A stretch of DNA of 8,846 nt, taken from assembly GCA_035536315.1 (NCBI GenBank), contig DATLOJ010000113.1, forward strand, positions 1-8,846. Reading direction: 5' to 3'. This DNA is from DATLOJ01 sp035536315 (lineage in GTDB: Bacteria; Actinomycetota; CADDZG01; JAHWKV01). The position numbers and the translations under genes are program-made. Under the pieces are notes generated by a model. That model saw only the letters and a program-made list of their open reading frames with translations. It was not told the origin of the DNA and made no database searches. Shown piece after piece: positions 1 to 5,978 of the stretch (its first letter is position 1; the number at the start of each line of letters is the position of its first letter).

Positions 1-19
1 GACCTGCACTTATGCAAAG

Positions 20-91
20 TGGGCGCACGAGGATTTGAACCTCGGACCTCTTCCGTGTCAGGGAAGCGCTCTCCCCCTGAGCTATGCGCCC
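20..91 (-). tRNA. tRNA-Val (anticodon GAC)
   Basis: The minus strand folds into a complete 72-nt cloverleaf. The acceptor stem GGGCGCA (91-85) pairs perfectly with TGCGCCC (27-21), and the discriminator is A. The D-stem is GCTC/GAGC, the anticodon stem CTTCC/GGAAG encloses loop CTGACAC with anticodon GAC (valine, GTC/GTT codons), and the T-arm is CGAGG-TTCAAAT-CCTCG. The CCA end is not encoded, because the bases after the discriminator read CT, so CCA must be added after transcription. It lies 62 nt downstream of tRNA-Cys on the same strand and is probably co-transcribed with it. Confidence 0.97.
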
Positions 92-153
92 CAGGGAAGA
101 CGAGTATAGCCAGCGACTTCCCGGCCCCCAGCGAGCGGACCGGCAATGTTTCT

Positions 154-227
154 TGGAGGCGGCGCCCGGAATTGAACCGGGGTAAACGGTTTTGCAGACC
201 GGTGCCTAACCACTCGGCCACGCCGCC
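154..227 (-). tRNA. tRNA-Cys (anticodon GCA)
   Basis: The minus strand folds into a 74-nt cloverleaf that includes an encoded CCA (156-154). The acceptor stem GGCGGCG (227-221) pairs with CGCCGCC, and the discriminator is U, the identity base expected for tRNA-Cys. The anticodon loop CTGCAAA carries GCA, and the T-arm is CCCGG-TTCAATT-CCGGG. One small oddity is a C-U mismatch at the outermost anticodon-stem position (27-43). CCA is encoded here but not in the neighbouring tRNA-Val. The response regulator gene ends 41 nt upstream, and no convincing terminator is seen between them. Confidence 0.97.
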
Positions 228-267
228 GGGAGTGAAGACGCCCCTAGGGTACCCCAGCGTTAGCGCG

Positions 268-906
268 TTACTTGACCAGACCCTTTCGAATCGCCAGAGC
301 CACCGCCTGGACCCTGTCGGACACGCCGAGCTTTCGGTAGATGCGAGCAAGATGCGTCTTGACGGTTTCCTCTGCGATATGCAGGCCCTCTGCAATCGCT
401 CGAGAGCTCTTACCTTCGGCAAGCTCTTCCAACACCGACATCTCTCGCTCGGTCAGGCGATCACGGTCCATAGCCTCATTCGCGAGATTTCCAACGCGCT
501 CGAGCAACGGACGCGTGATCTTTGGATGCAAGAACCCTGCACCTGAGGCGACCGCCTTTACCGCGGTAATCAGCTCTGCGTGGTCGATGCTCTTAGGGAG
601 AAAACCCGATACCCCGGCTGCAATCGCTTGGGTCACCGTTTCCTGGGAGTCGTGCATGCTTAGGACGAGAATCTTGGCGCGCGGGTTGTGCGCAACGATT
701 TGGCGAGTAGCCTCGACGCCGTCCATCCCTTCCAGGTTGAGATCCATCAGGATGACGTCGGGGTCTTTGGTATTTGCCAAGTCGACGATCTCTTCGCCCG
801 ACTGCACCGCTCCGACCACCTCGAAGCCATCCTGGTCGAGCATGCTCGCCAGAGCCTCCGCGACGACTAGGTGATCCTCAGCGATGGCGATTCTTACCGA
901 ACTCAA
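268..906 (-). CDS. NarL/FixJ-type response regulator, LuxR-family DNA-binding
   Basis: This is a two-component response regulator that would be phosphorylated by an unseen histidine kinase and then bind DNA. Counting from the TTG start, the receiver domain spans about residues 4-120. It has an acidic pair E10-D11, phosphoacceptor D55 (ILMDLNLEGMDG), switch S83 and K105 (GFLPKS). A LuxR/GerE helix-turn-helix follows at about 150-207 (LTEREMSVLEELAEGKSSRA onward). The 212-residue length is typical. I chose the TTG at 906 because GGGGGA (917-912) sits 5 nt upstream and homology begins there. An in-frame ATG at 965 and a GTG at 1005 are possible, but they add a tail unlike a receiver domain, and the GGG near the ATG is too close to it. 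No kinase is adjacent, so this is an orphan regulator within the window. Targets are unknown. Confidence 0.93.
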   Translation of the reverse strand: MSSVRIAIAEDHLVVAEALASMLDQDGFEVVGAVQSGEEIVDLANTKDPDVILMDLNLEGMDGVEATRQIVAHNPRAKILVLSMHDSQETVTQAIAAGVSGFLPKSIDHAELITAVKAVASGAGFLHPKITRPLLERVGNLANEAMDRDRLTEREMSVLEELAEGKSSRAIAEGLHIAEETVKTHLARIYRKLGVSDRVQAVALAIRKGLVK

Positions 907-1056
907 GGGCGTCCCCCGTAATCGTTGGCTCGAGTACGACGCCTCGCTCTGCAAGGCAAATGGCATCCCTCGAAGGTGGTACCTCTGGCTTTTTAGTGTA
1001 GCCACTCGCAGGATGCTGAGTGAACAAGGGGCAAAGGCTGCTCTTACCCGTGCCGG
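907..1056 (-). promoter_or_regulatory. Upstream region of the response regulator, with a possible sigma70-like promoter
   Basis: This is a 150-bp gap between the LCP gene end and the response regulator start. On the minus strand TTCACT (1024-1019) and TACACT (1000-995) are separated by 18 bp. Each matches four of six consensus bases of -35 and -10 elements, which would place transcription start near 988. That is downstream of the GTG at 1005 and so favours the TTG or ATG start. The match is weak, and no clear terminator for the LCP operon is visible here. Confidence 0.3.
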
Positions 1057-2241
1057 CTACCCCAGGGGAATGTTGGGGGCAGGCTGACCGCCCGGGGATG
1101 CTTCCGGGCCCGGCTCCGCTTCGGGCTCTTGCGGAGGCCCGTAAGAGGGGTAGGACCCGTTGACCACGGCGTCCTGCCTGACATCTGCAAAAAGCTCGTA
1201 GGCCTGATCCGTCATGTACACCACGCTCGCCTTCCCGGCGTTGCCGGCGCGGCCGGGCGCAACCACATTAGTGACTTGAGACACTGCCGTAACTCGCGCC
1301 AGAACGCCGAGTCGAACAAGGTCCCCGATGCCAACGTTGGTTTCAACGTGCCGCGACAGCAGCCGAGCCCACCCCTCGACCTCGCGCTGTGTCGAGGTCT
1401 CGGCCCTCAACTTTTTCAATACATCGAGCATCAGGCGCGCCTGATTATGCGACCGAGCGAAGTCACCCGAGGGGACGTGTCTGTTGCGAGTGAAGGCGAG
1501 CGCCCTCTCGCCATCCATGTGGTGCCATCCCGCCTGGAAGAGCGCGCCGGAAAATCCGTCGTTCATGTCGTACGGCACGTGAGCGTCCACTCCCCCGAGG
1601 TCGTCAACAATCTGACGAAATCCCTCGAAGGCGGTCAGAAGGTAGAACTCGATGGGCATTCCGGTGAGCTCTCTTACCGTCCGCACGGCAAGGTCGGGCC
1701 CACCTCGCGCTAGAGCATCATTGATCTTGCGTTTACCCTGACCTGGAATGTCGACATAGGAGTCGCGGGGAATTCCCAAGACGGTCCCCCGGCGTGCTTT
1801 GGGATCGATGGCAAGGATGTGAATCGAGTCCGACCTGGCGTGTGTTGGGTTTCCTGCCCGAGCGTCGCTGCCGAGTACGAGGACGAACTGCAGACCCCCA
1901 GAGTCGTCCACCTGGTCGACGTATCGTTTTGGCGGGCCGGGAGGCCGCCCGTTGGGAGGCCACACACCCGTCTCACTGGGCTTGGTGAACTTGGGGGTAT
2001 TTCCCTCGGCCCGCCGTCCACCACCTCCAGCTGATTCGGCCTCGGGGGCCGTGACAGGCGGATCGATGTGCGAAGGAACATCCTCAGGAACATCGAGCGC
2101 CTCAAGAGGAACCTTGCCCACGATCAGGACCGGGTCGGATGTTCCGCGGATCCACGCGGCCGCCACCCCGGCAAACAGCATTGTGGCTATCGCTGCAGCC
2201 AGGACTATGCGCTGAGCCGCGTGGAAGGACGAAGTCCTCAA
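1057..2241 (-). CDS. LytR-CpsA-Psr (LCP) family cell-wall glycopolymer transferase
   Basis: LCP enzymes transfer lipid-linked glycopolymers (teichoic acid, capsule, arabinogalactan) onto peptidoglycan outside the membrane. The 394-residue protein has a short N-terminus, one membrane segment (about 11-31), a low-complexity Pro/Glu/Gly linker (about 45-112) and an LCP domain (about 117-280). Hallmarks are GSDAR (124-128), ARSDSI (135-140), IPRDSYVDIPG (157-167), KRKINDA (170-176) and the Arg-rich RNRHVPSGDFARSHNQ (252-267). These supply the Asp and Arg residues that bind Mg2+ and pyrophosphate in the family. A further region runs to about 360 and the C-terminus is a Pro/Glu-rich tail. The start is TTG, overlapping the TGA of the LRR gene in TTGA, with no good Shine-Dalgarno, so translation is probably coupled. 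The acceptor glycopolymer is unknown. Confidence 0.93.
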   Translation of the reverse strand: MRTSSFHAAQRIVLAAAIATMLFAGVAAAWIRGTSDPVLIVGKVPLEALDVPEDVPSHIDPPVTAPEAESAGGGGRRAEGNTPKFTKPSETGVWPPNGRPPGPPKRYVDQVDDSGGLQFVLVLGSDARAGNPTHARSDSIHILAIDPKARRGTVLGIPRDSYVDIPGQGKRKINDALARGGPDLAVRTVRELTGMPIEFYLLTAFEGFRQIVDDLGGVDAHVPYDMNDGFSGALFQAGWHHMDGERALAFTRNRHVPSGDFARSHNQARLMLDVLKKLRAETSTQREVEGWARLLSRHVETNVGIGDLVRLGVLARVTAVSQVTNVVAPGRAGNAGKASVVYMTDQAYELFADVRQDAVVNGSYPSYGPPQEPEAEPGPEASPGGQPAPNIPLG

Positions 2242-3170
2242 CGAAAGACAGCGGCGCGGGGAAGCATCTGCTTCAGACGCTCCATCCCAGCGACAGATAT
2301 TCCGGTCCCATCGATTGAAATGTATTTGAGCAGCTTTAGCTGAGCCAGATATGGGACCGCACCGTCGGTAAGGGCAGTCTTTGTGACCCGCAAAGAAAGC
2401 AGAGATCCGGCACCTCGTAGATGCGCAAGGCCCTCATTTGTGATTTTGGTCCCGCCCAGCTCCAGGGCCTCGAGGTTGGGAAGGGCGGCGATGTACGACA
2501 GCCCCTTATCCCCGATGTCGTTTGCCGACACATTCAAGCGTCGAATCCGAGACAGTTTTGTTATGGCAGCCAGCCCCTCATCGGTAATTGCGGTGCGCGG
2601 GACCGAGAGGGAGCGCAAGCTTCGTAGCGAGGAGATCGCGTTCATTCCTACTTCGCCGAACTCCGTAAATCCTAGGGAAAGAATTTCGATGCCCTTCATT
2701 AGGCCCAGAGGCTCTAGAGCTTCATCCTTCAGCTTGGTTTCACTGGCGATTAGGACCTCGATTGGCAGGTCTGCGAGCGCCGCGGAGCTGTACCCGTCGA
2801 TGGGGTTATCGCTGATGTCCAGCCATCTCAAATTCGAAAGGCTTCGAAGCTGTTCGACCTGGGGGTCCGTGATTCCAGTATTCGCAAGAAGCAAAGTCTG
2901 AAGACCTACGAGCTGCGCCACTCGTGGGATTTGGGTGAGGTCAATTTTGGCCTCGGAGAGGGAAAGCGCTTGCAGATCGTTGGGATTGATCTCGTCGAGC
3001 GTGGTCAGGTCGAATTCCTGGTCCTTTGGCGCCACGAGCCACAGGTCACCTCGGGGAACTTCTACCGCACCCCGTGCGTCTCCGAGCCACTCATCGAGAA
3101 ATCCTCGACGACGCACTTTTAGCTTTCCGATGGTCTTTTCAGGGGGGAATTTGACCACCCTGGACGGCAC
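2238..3170 (-). CDS. Leucine-rich-repeat protein, ribonuclease-inhibitor-like repeats
   Basis: This is a probable protein-binding scaffold with no catalytic motif. Numbering from the alternative upstream GTG at 3194 (318 aa), residues 71-310 form about ten tandem repeats of 24 residues, with the pattern L-x-x-L-x-x-L-x-(I/V/L)-x-x-T-x-I-T-D-x-G-L. Examples are LRSLRSLSVPRTAITDEGLA and LPNLEALELGGTKITNEGLA. The first 70 residues are charged, and no signal peptide or membrane segment is seen, so it is probably cytoplasmic. I prefer the GTG at 3170 (310 aa) because GGGGGA (3183-3178) lies 7 nt upstream. The upstream GTG has only a distant AGGGG inside a hairpin. It is translationally coupled to the downstream LCP gene. 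Function and partner are unknown. Confidence 0.9.
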   Translation of the reverse strand: MPSRVVKFPPEKTIGKLKVRRRGFLDEWLGDARGAVEVPRGDLWLVAPKDQEFDLTTLDEINPNDLQALSLSEAKIDLTQIPRVAQLVGLQTLLLANTGITDPQVEQLRSLSNLRWLDISDNPIDGYSSAALADLPIEVLIASETKLKDEALEPLGLMKGIEILSLGFTEFGEVGMNAISSLRSLRSLSVPRTAITDEGLAAITKLSRIRRLNVSANDIGDKGLSYIAALPNLEALELGGTKITNEGLAHLRGAGSLLSLRVTKTALTDGAVPYLAQLKLLKYISIDGTGISVAGMERLKQMLPRAAVFR

Positions 3171-3183
3171 TGGTTCTTCCCCC
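3171..3183 (-). promoter_or_regulatory. Shine-Dalgarno deciding the LRR gene start
   Basis: The minus strand reads GGGGGAAGAACCA directly before GTG at 3170, giving a strong purine-rich ribosome-binding site with a 7-nt spacer from GGGGGA. It falls inside the longer open frame that begins at 3194, and it is the main reason to prefer the shorter protein. Confidence 0.6.
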
Positions 3184-3207
3184 GGCTTTGTCACAAAAGC
3201 TATCGAG

Positions 3208-3222
3208 CCCCTGGATCAGGGG
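3208..3222 (-). terminator. GC-rich hairpin at the stop codon of the small secreted protein (possible attenuator)
   Basis: CCCCTG (3208-3213) and CAGGGG (3217-3222) form a perfect 6-bp stem with a 3-nt loop. The TGA stop of the small protein (3218-3216) runs from the loop into the stem. On the minus strand CTTTT follows seven bases after the stem, which is too short and too distant for a standard intrinsic terminator. It could reduce read-through from the first gene into the LRR/LCP pair or stabilise the upstream mRNA. This is inferred from structure only. Confidence 0.35.
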
Positions 3223-3446
3223 TCGGCTATGTAGACATCCTTGGCGGTTCCGTCAGAAAGAATGATCGTGCACCGCATCCCCCGGCCTTCCGGCTCGCAC
3301 TGGACGTTGAGTGGCGACCCATTCAGTACCGGAACTGCCCCACCGGTTAGGTGGATTGAGCTCTCGGCCAGTGCTGTCCCAGGCAGTAGGAGGCAGGAAA
3401 CAACGGCGAGGCTCGCCGCAAGCTTTCGCATCCTGGAGACTTTCAT
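3216..3446 (-). CDS. Small secreted protein of unknown function
   Basis: I do not recognise a family for this 76-residue protein. It has a textbook Sec signal peptide: a basic N-terminus (MKVSRMRK), a hydrophobic core (LAASLAVVSCLLL) and a probable cleavage site ALA|ES after residue 27. C18 lies in the hydrophobic core and does not form a proper lipobox. The mature part is about 49 residues, with a Gly/Val/Pro-rich stretch and two cysteines (C50, C59) that could form a disulphide once exported. The ATG is well supported by GGGAG with a 6-nt spacer. It is the first gene of the three-gene operon with the LRR and LCP genes, 45 bp before the preferred LRR start, which suggests a role at the envelope. 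The reading frame is credible because of the signal peptide and ribosome-binding site. Confidence 0.72.
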   Translation of the reverse strand: MKVSRMRKLAASLAVVSCLLLPGTALAESSIHLTGGAVPVLNGSPLNVQCEPEGRGMRCTIILSDGTAKDVYIADP

Positions 3447-3673
3447 TTGCCACTCCCGTCGAATCTGCGGATTCTACTTCTTGAAACGTAGAACATCCGC
3501 CAGACCCACGCTCCAACGGACCACCTTCTGCCGCCTTCACGCTTAGCTTCGTCCTTTCGCCTGATTACCTTTAGCCAAAACAGCATTTCCCCCCTCTAAA
3601 TTGCTTGTCGGGCACCGCCTTTCTGTTCGACCGAATACATCGGAGGGGGCGCGCCTGACCTTAGGGTTAACGC
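3447..3673. promoter_or_regulatory. Divergent intergenic region between the envelope operon and the C26 hydrolase
   Basis: This 227-bp region contains no supportable gene and must drive the minus-strand operon and the plus-strand hydrolase. I find no convincing -35/-10 pair in either direction. What stands out is the long inverted repeat at 3467-3500, annotated separately, and a T/C-rich stretch around 3540-3600. Just before the plus gene an in-frame TAA (3668-3670) rules out an upstream start for the hydrolase. Confidence 0.55.
3467..3500 (-). repeat. 34-nt imperfect inverted repeat (operator or mRNA leader hairpin)
   Basis: GCGGAT-TCTAC (3467-3477) pairs with GTAGA-AC-ATCCGC (3488-3500). 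This gives 11 base pairs with a 2-nt bulge and a 10-nt loop. It ends 10-11 bp upstream of the Shine-Dalgarno (3456-3452) of the small secreted protein. As DNA it could be an operator for a dimeric repressor. As RNA on the minus strand it would be a 5' leader stem-loop next to the ribosome-binding site. No T-run follows, so it is not a standard terminator. Confidence 0.6.
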
Positions 3674-4423
3674 ATGAAACCGCTCGTCGCAGTAGCCGGA
3701 AGCCCCGTGCCCAAGGGAGGAGTCCGGGGATGGCCCCTGACGAGCGCAGTAGCGGCCGGATCCTTCTATCTAAGTGCTCTGCAGCGCGCCGGGGGGCAAG
3801 AGGCCATCCTCATGCCTCGCCCAATTGAGCGCGCCGAGGCCGCCCAGCTTTTGGGCCGTTTCGACGCACTGCTGCTCATGGGCGGTGGCGACGTCCATCC
3901 CGAAGAGTACGGCCAGGATCCGCGCCCGGAGGTCTACGGAATCTCCCCCGAGCGAGATGCATTCGAACTCGAACTCGCGAGAGTGGCAGTGGATACGGGG
4001 CTTCCCCTTCTGGCCATCTGTCGCGGAATACAGGTGTTGAATGTGGCGTTGGGCGGAACTCTTCACCAGCACATAGGAGACGGTGGTGGGCCGATCTCTC
4101 ACGGTCTCAAGGAGAAGCACGACTGGGAACGGCACTCCGTTCGAGTGGATGAGAAGTCCCGGCTGGCCCAAATAGTCGGTGCGGATTCCGTTCCGCAGTG
4201 TGCATCACACCACCATCAAGCGATCGAATCTGTCGCGCCGGGACTCCGGCCGGTCGCCTGGGCCGAGGACGGAATGGTAGAGGCCGTTGAGGATTCCTCG
4301 GGGCGAGTCATTGCCGTGCAATGGCACCCTGAGGTTACGGCTGCGGAAGATGCTGCTCAGCAGTCCCTTTTCAACGAGCTCGTCAGAATGGCCGAATCAA
4401 GGAAGGAAGTTAAGGGCGAGTAA
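3674..4423 (+). CDS. Class I glutamine amidotransferase-like hydrolase, peptidase C26 (PuuD/gamma-glutamyl hydrolase type)
   Basis: Members of this family cleave gamma-glutamyl amide bonds, for example gamma-glutamyl-GABA in the PuuD pathway, using a Cys-His-Glu triad. All three residues are visible in this 249-residue protein: C116 in the nucleophile elbow LLAICRGIQVLNV, and H218 and E220 in VQWHPE. Other family marks are LLLMGGGDVHPEEYG (66-80), the GGTLHQHI segment (128-134) and SHHHQAI (178-184). Length is normal and no synthetase domain is fused, so it is a stand-alone cytoplasmic hydrolase. The ATG is fixed by an in-frame TAA two codons earlier; the ribosome-binding site (AGGG, about 7 nt away) is modest. 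It is convergent with the ATP-grasp ligase, overlapping it by 14 bp. I assign the family firmly but not the substrate. Confidence 0.92.
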   Translation: MKPLVAVAGSPVPKGGVRGWPLTSAVAAGSFYLSALQRAGGQEAILMPRPIERAEAAQLLGRFDALLLMGGGDVHPEEYGQDPRPEVYGISPERDAFELELARVAVDTGLPLLAICRGIQVLNVALGGTLHQHIGDGGGPISHGLKEKHDWERHSVRVDEKSRLAQIVGADSVPQCASHHHQAIESVAPGLRPVAWAEDGMVEAVEDSSGRVIAVQWHPEVTAAEDAAQQSLFNELVRMAESRKEVKGE

Positions 4424-5942
4424 CGAACGCCTCTATCGCTTCGCTCTCGAGAACATTCACGGCGTCCTTGTACATCCGATCAGCGCCTTCGTGGGAATCG
4501 GCAACGGCCGTCAAACCAGTGAAACCGTGCTCCGAAAGACCGCTCATCATGTGGAACACCACGCCCGTCTGCCTCGATTGATCGAAATGCATTCGGTGAC
4601 GCACGACTATGTCGAAGAGGTCGTCTGGCGTGAGGCCTCTGAACGACTCCGATGCCAGATGGTCGGTGGCAACAAAGAACTTCTGGCGACCATCGGGGGC
4701 CTTGAAAATGGCGGTCTCTGGAGAGTAGGCGCCGTCGGTTAAGAACTGCAGCGTTAGGAATGGATGGGTTGTGCCGCCCTTTCTGAGATTCACCTCGATC
4801 GCGTAGGCATCCCATCCGTCCGTCTTCTTCACGACGATAAAGTCCAAAGCAAAACGTCCGATCACGCCCTCCTTGGCCAAACGCTTGCCAACCTTCTCTG
4901 CGTGCTTCGTGATCTCAGTTGCGTACTCGTCATTGGCAGGAAAACGACATCCGATGTAACTCTGGCCGCCGGGTCCTCCCAGAAGCTGGTCGTGAGTAGA
5001 TAGAACTTCCAAATCGCCAAGAGGCGTAACGCGAAGCTGAACGCTCGGACTGCGAACCTCTTCACCTTCGATTAGCTCTTCGACCACACCCCCATGCTTG
5101 GCGAGGGCCGCAATGTAGCCCTCGACAGATTGATTGGGGTCTTCCATTTTCATCTCCATGACGCGTTTTTCTACGGAGTCGGTTTCGTCCGGAGATCCGG
5201 GGGCCGAAAGTCCACTCAACAGAACCAGAGAATTGCCTTCCCCCGAAACTCCCTCATTGAGCTTGACGAGCACCTTCTGGATAGAAAGCTTCTCCGCCCT
5301 CAGCTTCTGGATGGCAGAGACGACATCTTTGATACTCCAAAGGTCTTCAATGCCGATTGGGTGAGGCAGTCCTTCCTCAAAGAACAGCCGGCGGCAGCCT
5401 GTCTTTGTCCCCCAGTGAAAGAACTTTGGATCGGCTCCATACATTGGGATGCCAAGCTGAATCGCGAGATCTCTCTCGAGCTCCGTGGTGTTGTAAGGGA
5501 CGAGGTGAGCGCGTTCGGGATCGGGAATCAGAGACCGAATCTTCTCCAGGAGTCTTGGCCGTTCTAGGAGCTTGGCCGAGAGAGGGCGGGCCGACCCGTC
5601 GAGCGGGGAGACGAGAAACAGCCGTTTGCGCGCGTGACTAGGGATGACGCCGGGAAGCAGGTCCAGGTAGTAGTCGATGATGCTGGGGTTGATTGCCTGA
5701 GATGTCACGTAGATCAGACGGGCGCGAGGCTGCCGCAAAAGGAGCAGCAGGAAGAGGAACCTTTCCTCATACGGCTGCATGATCGAGCCGAGAGCAGGGC
5801 CGCTCAATGCTTCGAGGGTGAGAGATGGAACGACGACGATTGTCTGTTCGTCCTGATTCATGCTTTGAATCGATCGCCAAAGCGGCGTGAGCTTCGCTTG
5901 AAGCTCGTCGAACGTGGGGAGCTGCTGTGGCGAGGAGTTCAT
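4410..5942 (-). CDS. PGM1-like ATP-grasp peptide ligase
   Basis: This resembles peptide ligase PGM1 of pheganomycin biosynthesis, an ATP-grasp enzyme that joins an unusual amino acid to short peptides through an acyl-phosphate. The 510-residue protein has an N-terminal region (about 10-175) with IVVVPSLTLE (35-44), then TKTGCRRLFFEEGLPHPIG (179-197) opening the ATP-grasp fold. The nucleotide-binding strand is KVLVKLNEGVSGEGNSLV (223-240), with K227 and a glycine loop. VVEELIEG (286-293), the Gly-rich LLGGPGGQSYIGCRFP (320-335) and GRFALDFIVV (362-371) follow. The Mg-ligand motif is AIEVNLRKGGTTHP (381-394), with E383 and N385. A C-terminal domain of about 110 residues follows. No membrane segment is credible. 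The ATG has AGGA 7 nt upstream, and the gene lies 32 bp after the GNAT gene, so an operon is likely. The substrate is unknown. Confidence 0.85.
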   Translation of the reverse strand: MNSSPQQLPTFDELQAKLTPLWRSIQSMNQDEQTIVVVPSLTLEALSGPALGSIMQPYEERFLFLLLLLRQPRARLIYVTSQAINPSIIDYYLDLLPGVIPSHARKRLFLVSPLDGSARPLSAKLLERPRLLEKIRSLIPDPERAHLVPYNTTELERDLAIQLGIPMYGADPKFFHWGTKTGCRRLFFEEGLPHPIGIEDLWSIKDVVSAIQKLRAEKLSIQKVLVKLNEGVSGEGNSLVLLSGLSAPGSPDETDSVEKRVMEMKMEDPNQSVEGYIAALAKHGGVVEELIEGEEVRSPSVQLRVTPLGDLEVLSTHDQLLGGPGGQSYIGCRFPANDEYATEITKHAEKVGKRLAKEGVIGRFALDFIVVKKTDGWDAYAIEVNLRKGGTTHPFLTLQFLTDGAYSPETAIFKAPDGRQKFFVATDHLASESFRGLTPDDLFDIVVRHRMHFDQSRQTGVVFHMMSGLSEHGFTGLTAVADSHEGADRMYKDAVNVLESEAIEAFVTRP

Positions 5943-5959
5943 TGGACGATCCTAATCAA

Positions 5960-5978
5960 GTGAGCCCCGGTAGCTCAC
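5960..5978. repeat. Small hairpin at the end of the GNAT gene
   Basis: GTGAGC (5960-5965) and GCTCAC (5973-5978) form a perfect 6-bp stem around a 7-nt loop. It covers the TGA stop of the GNAT gene and ends 18 nt before the ligase start. No T-run follows on either strand. It could be an mRNA processing or stability element between the two genes, or chance. Confidence 0.3.

Noticed and set aside
1..19. Third tRNA downstream of tRNA-Val
   Set aside because: Only 19 bases remain before the window edge. They show a small TGCA/TGCA symmetry but no tRNA 3' half, so nothing can be claimed.
228..267. Possible terminator or attachment site between the response regulator and tRNA-Cys (overlapping palindromes CCCTAGGG and GGGTACCC)
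   Set aside because: The palindromes overlap and cannot form a hairpin with a usable loop plus T-run. No copy of the tRNA-Gly 3' end is present here, so a tRNA-targeted integration is not supported.
1129..1713. 194-residue plus-strand open frame inside the LCP gene
   Set aside because: The opposite frame encodes all LCP motifs without a break, and this frame shows no recognisable domain. It is an antisense shadow of GC-rich coding DNA.
3253..3540. 95-residue minus-strand open frame overlapping the small secreted protein
   Set aside because: It lies in another frame over most of the 76-residue gene, lacks any signal or motif and has a composition typical of a shadow frame. The competing frame has a signal peptide and a proper ribosome-binding site.
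5094..5567. 157-residue plus-strand open frame inside the ATP-grasp gene
   Set aside because: It is antisense to the region encoding the nucleotide-binding motifs, with no family resemblance and no ribosome-binding site of note.
4410..5942. Membrane segment at FLFLLLLLR of the ATP-grasp protein
   Set aside because: The hydrophobic run is only about eight residues and is flanked by Glu and Arg on both sides. It fits a buried strand or helix of a soluble domain.
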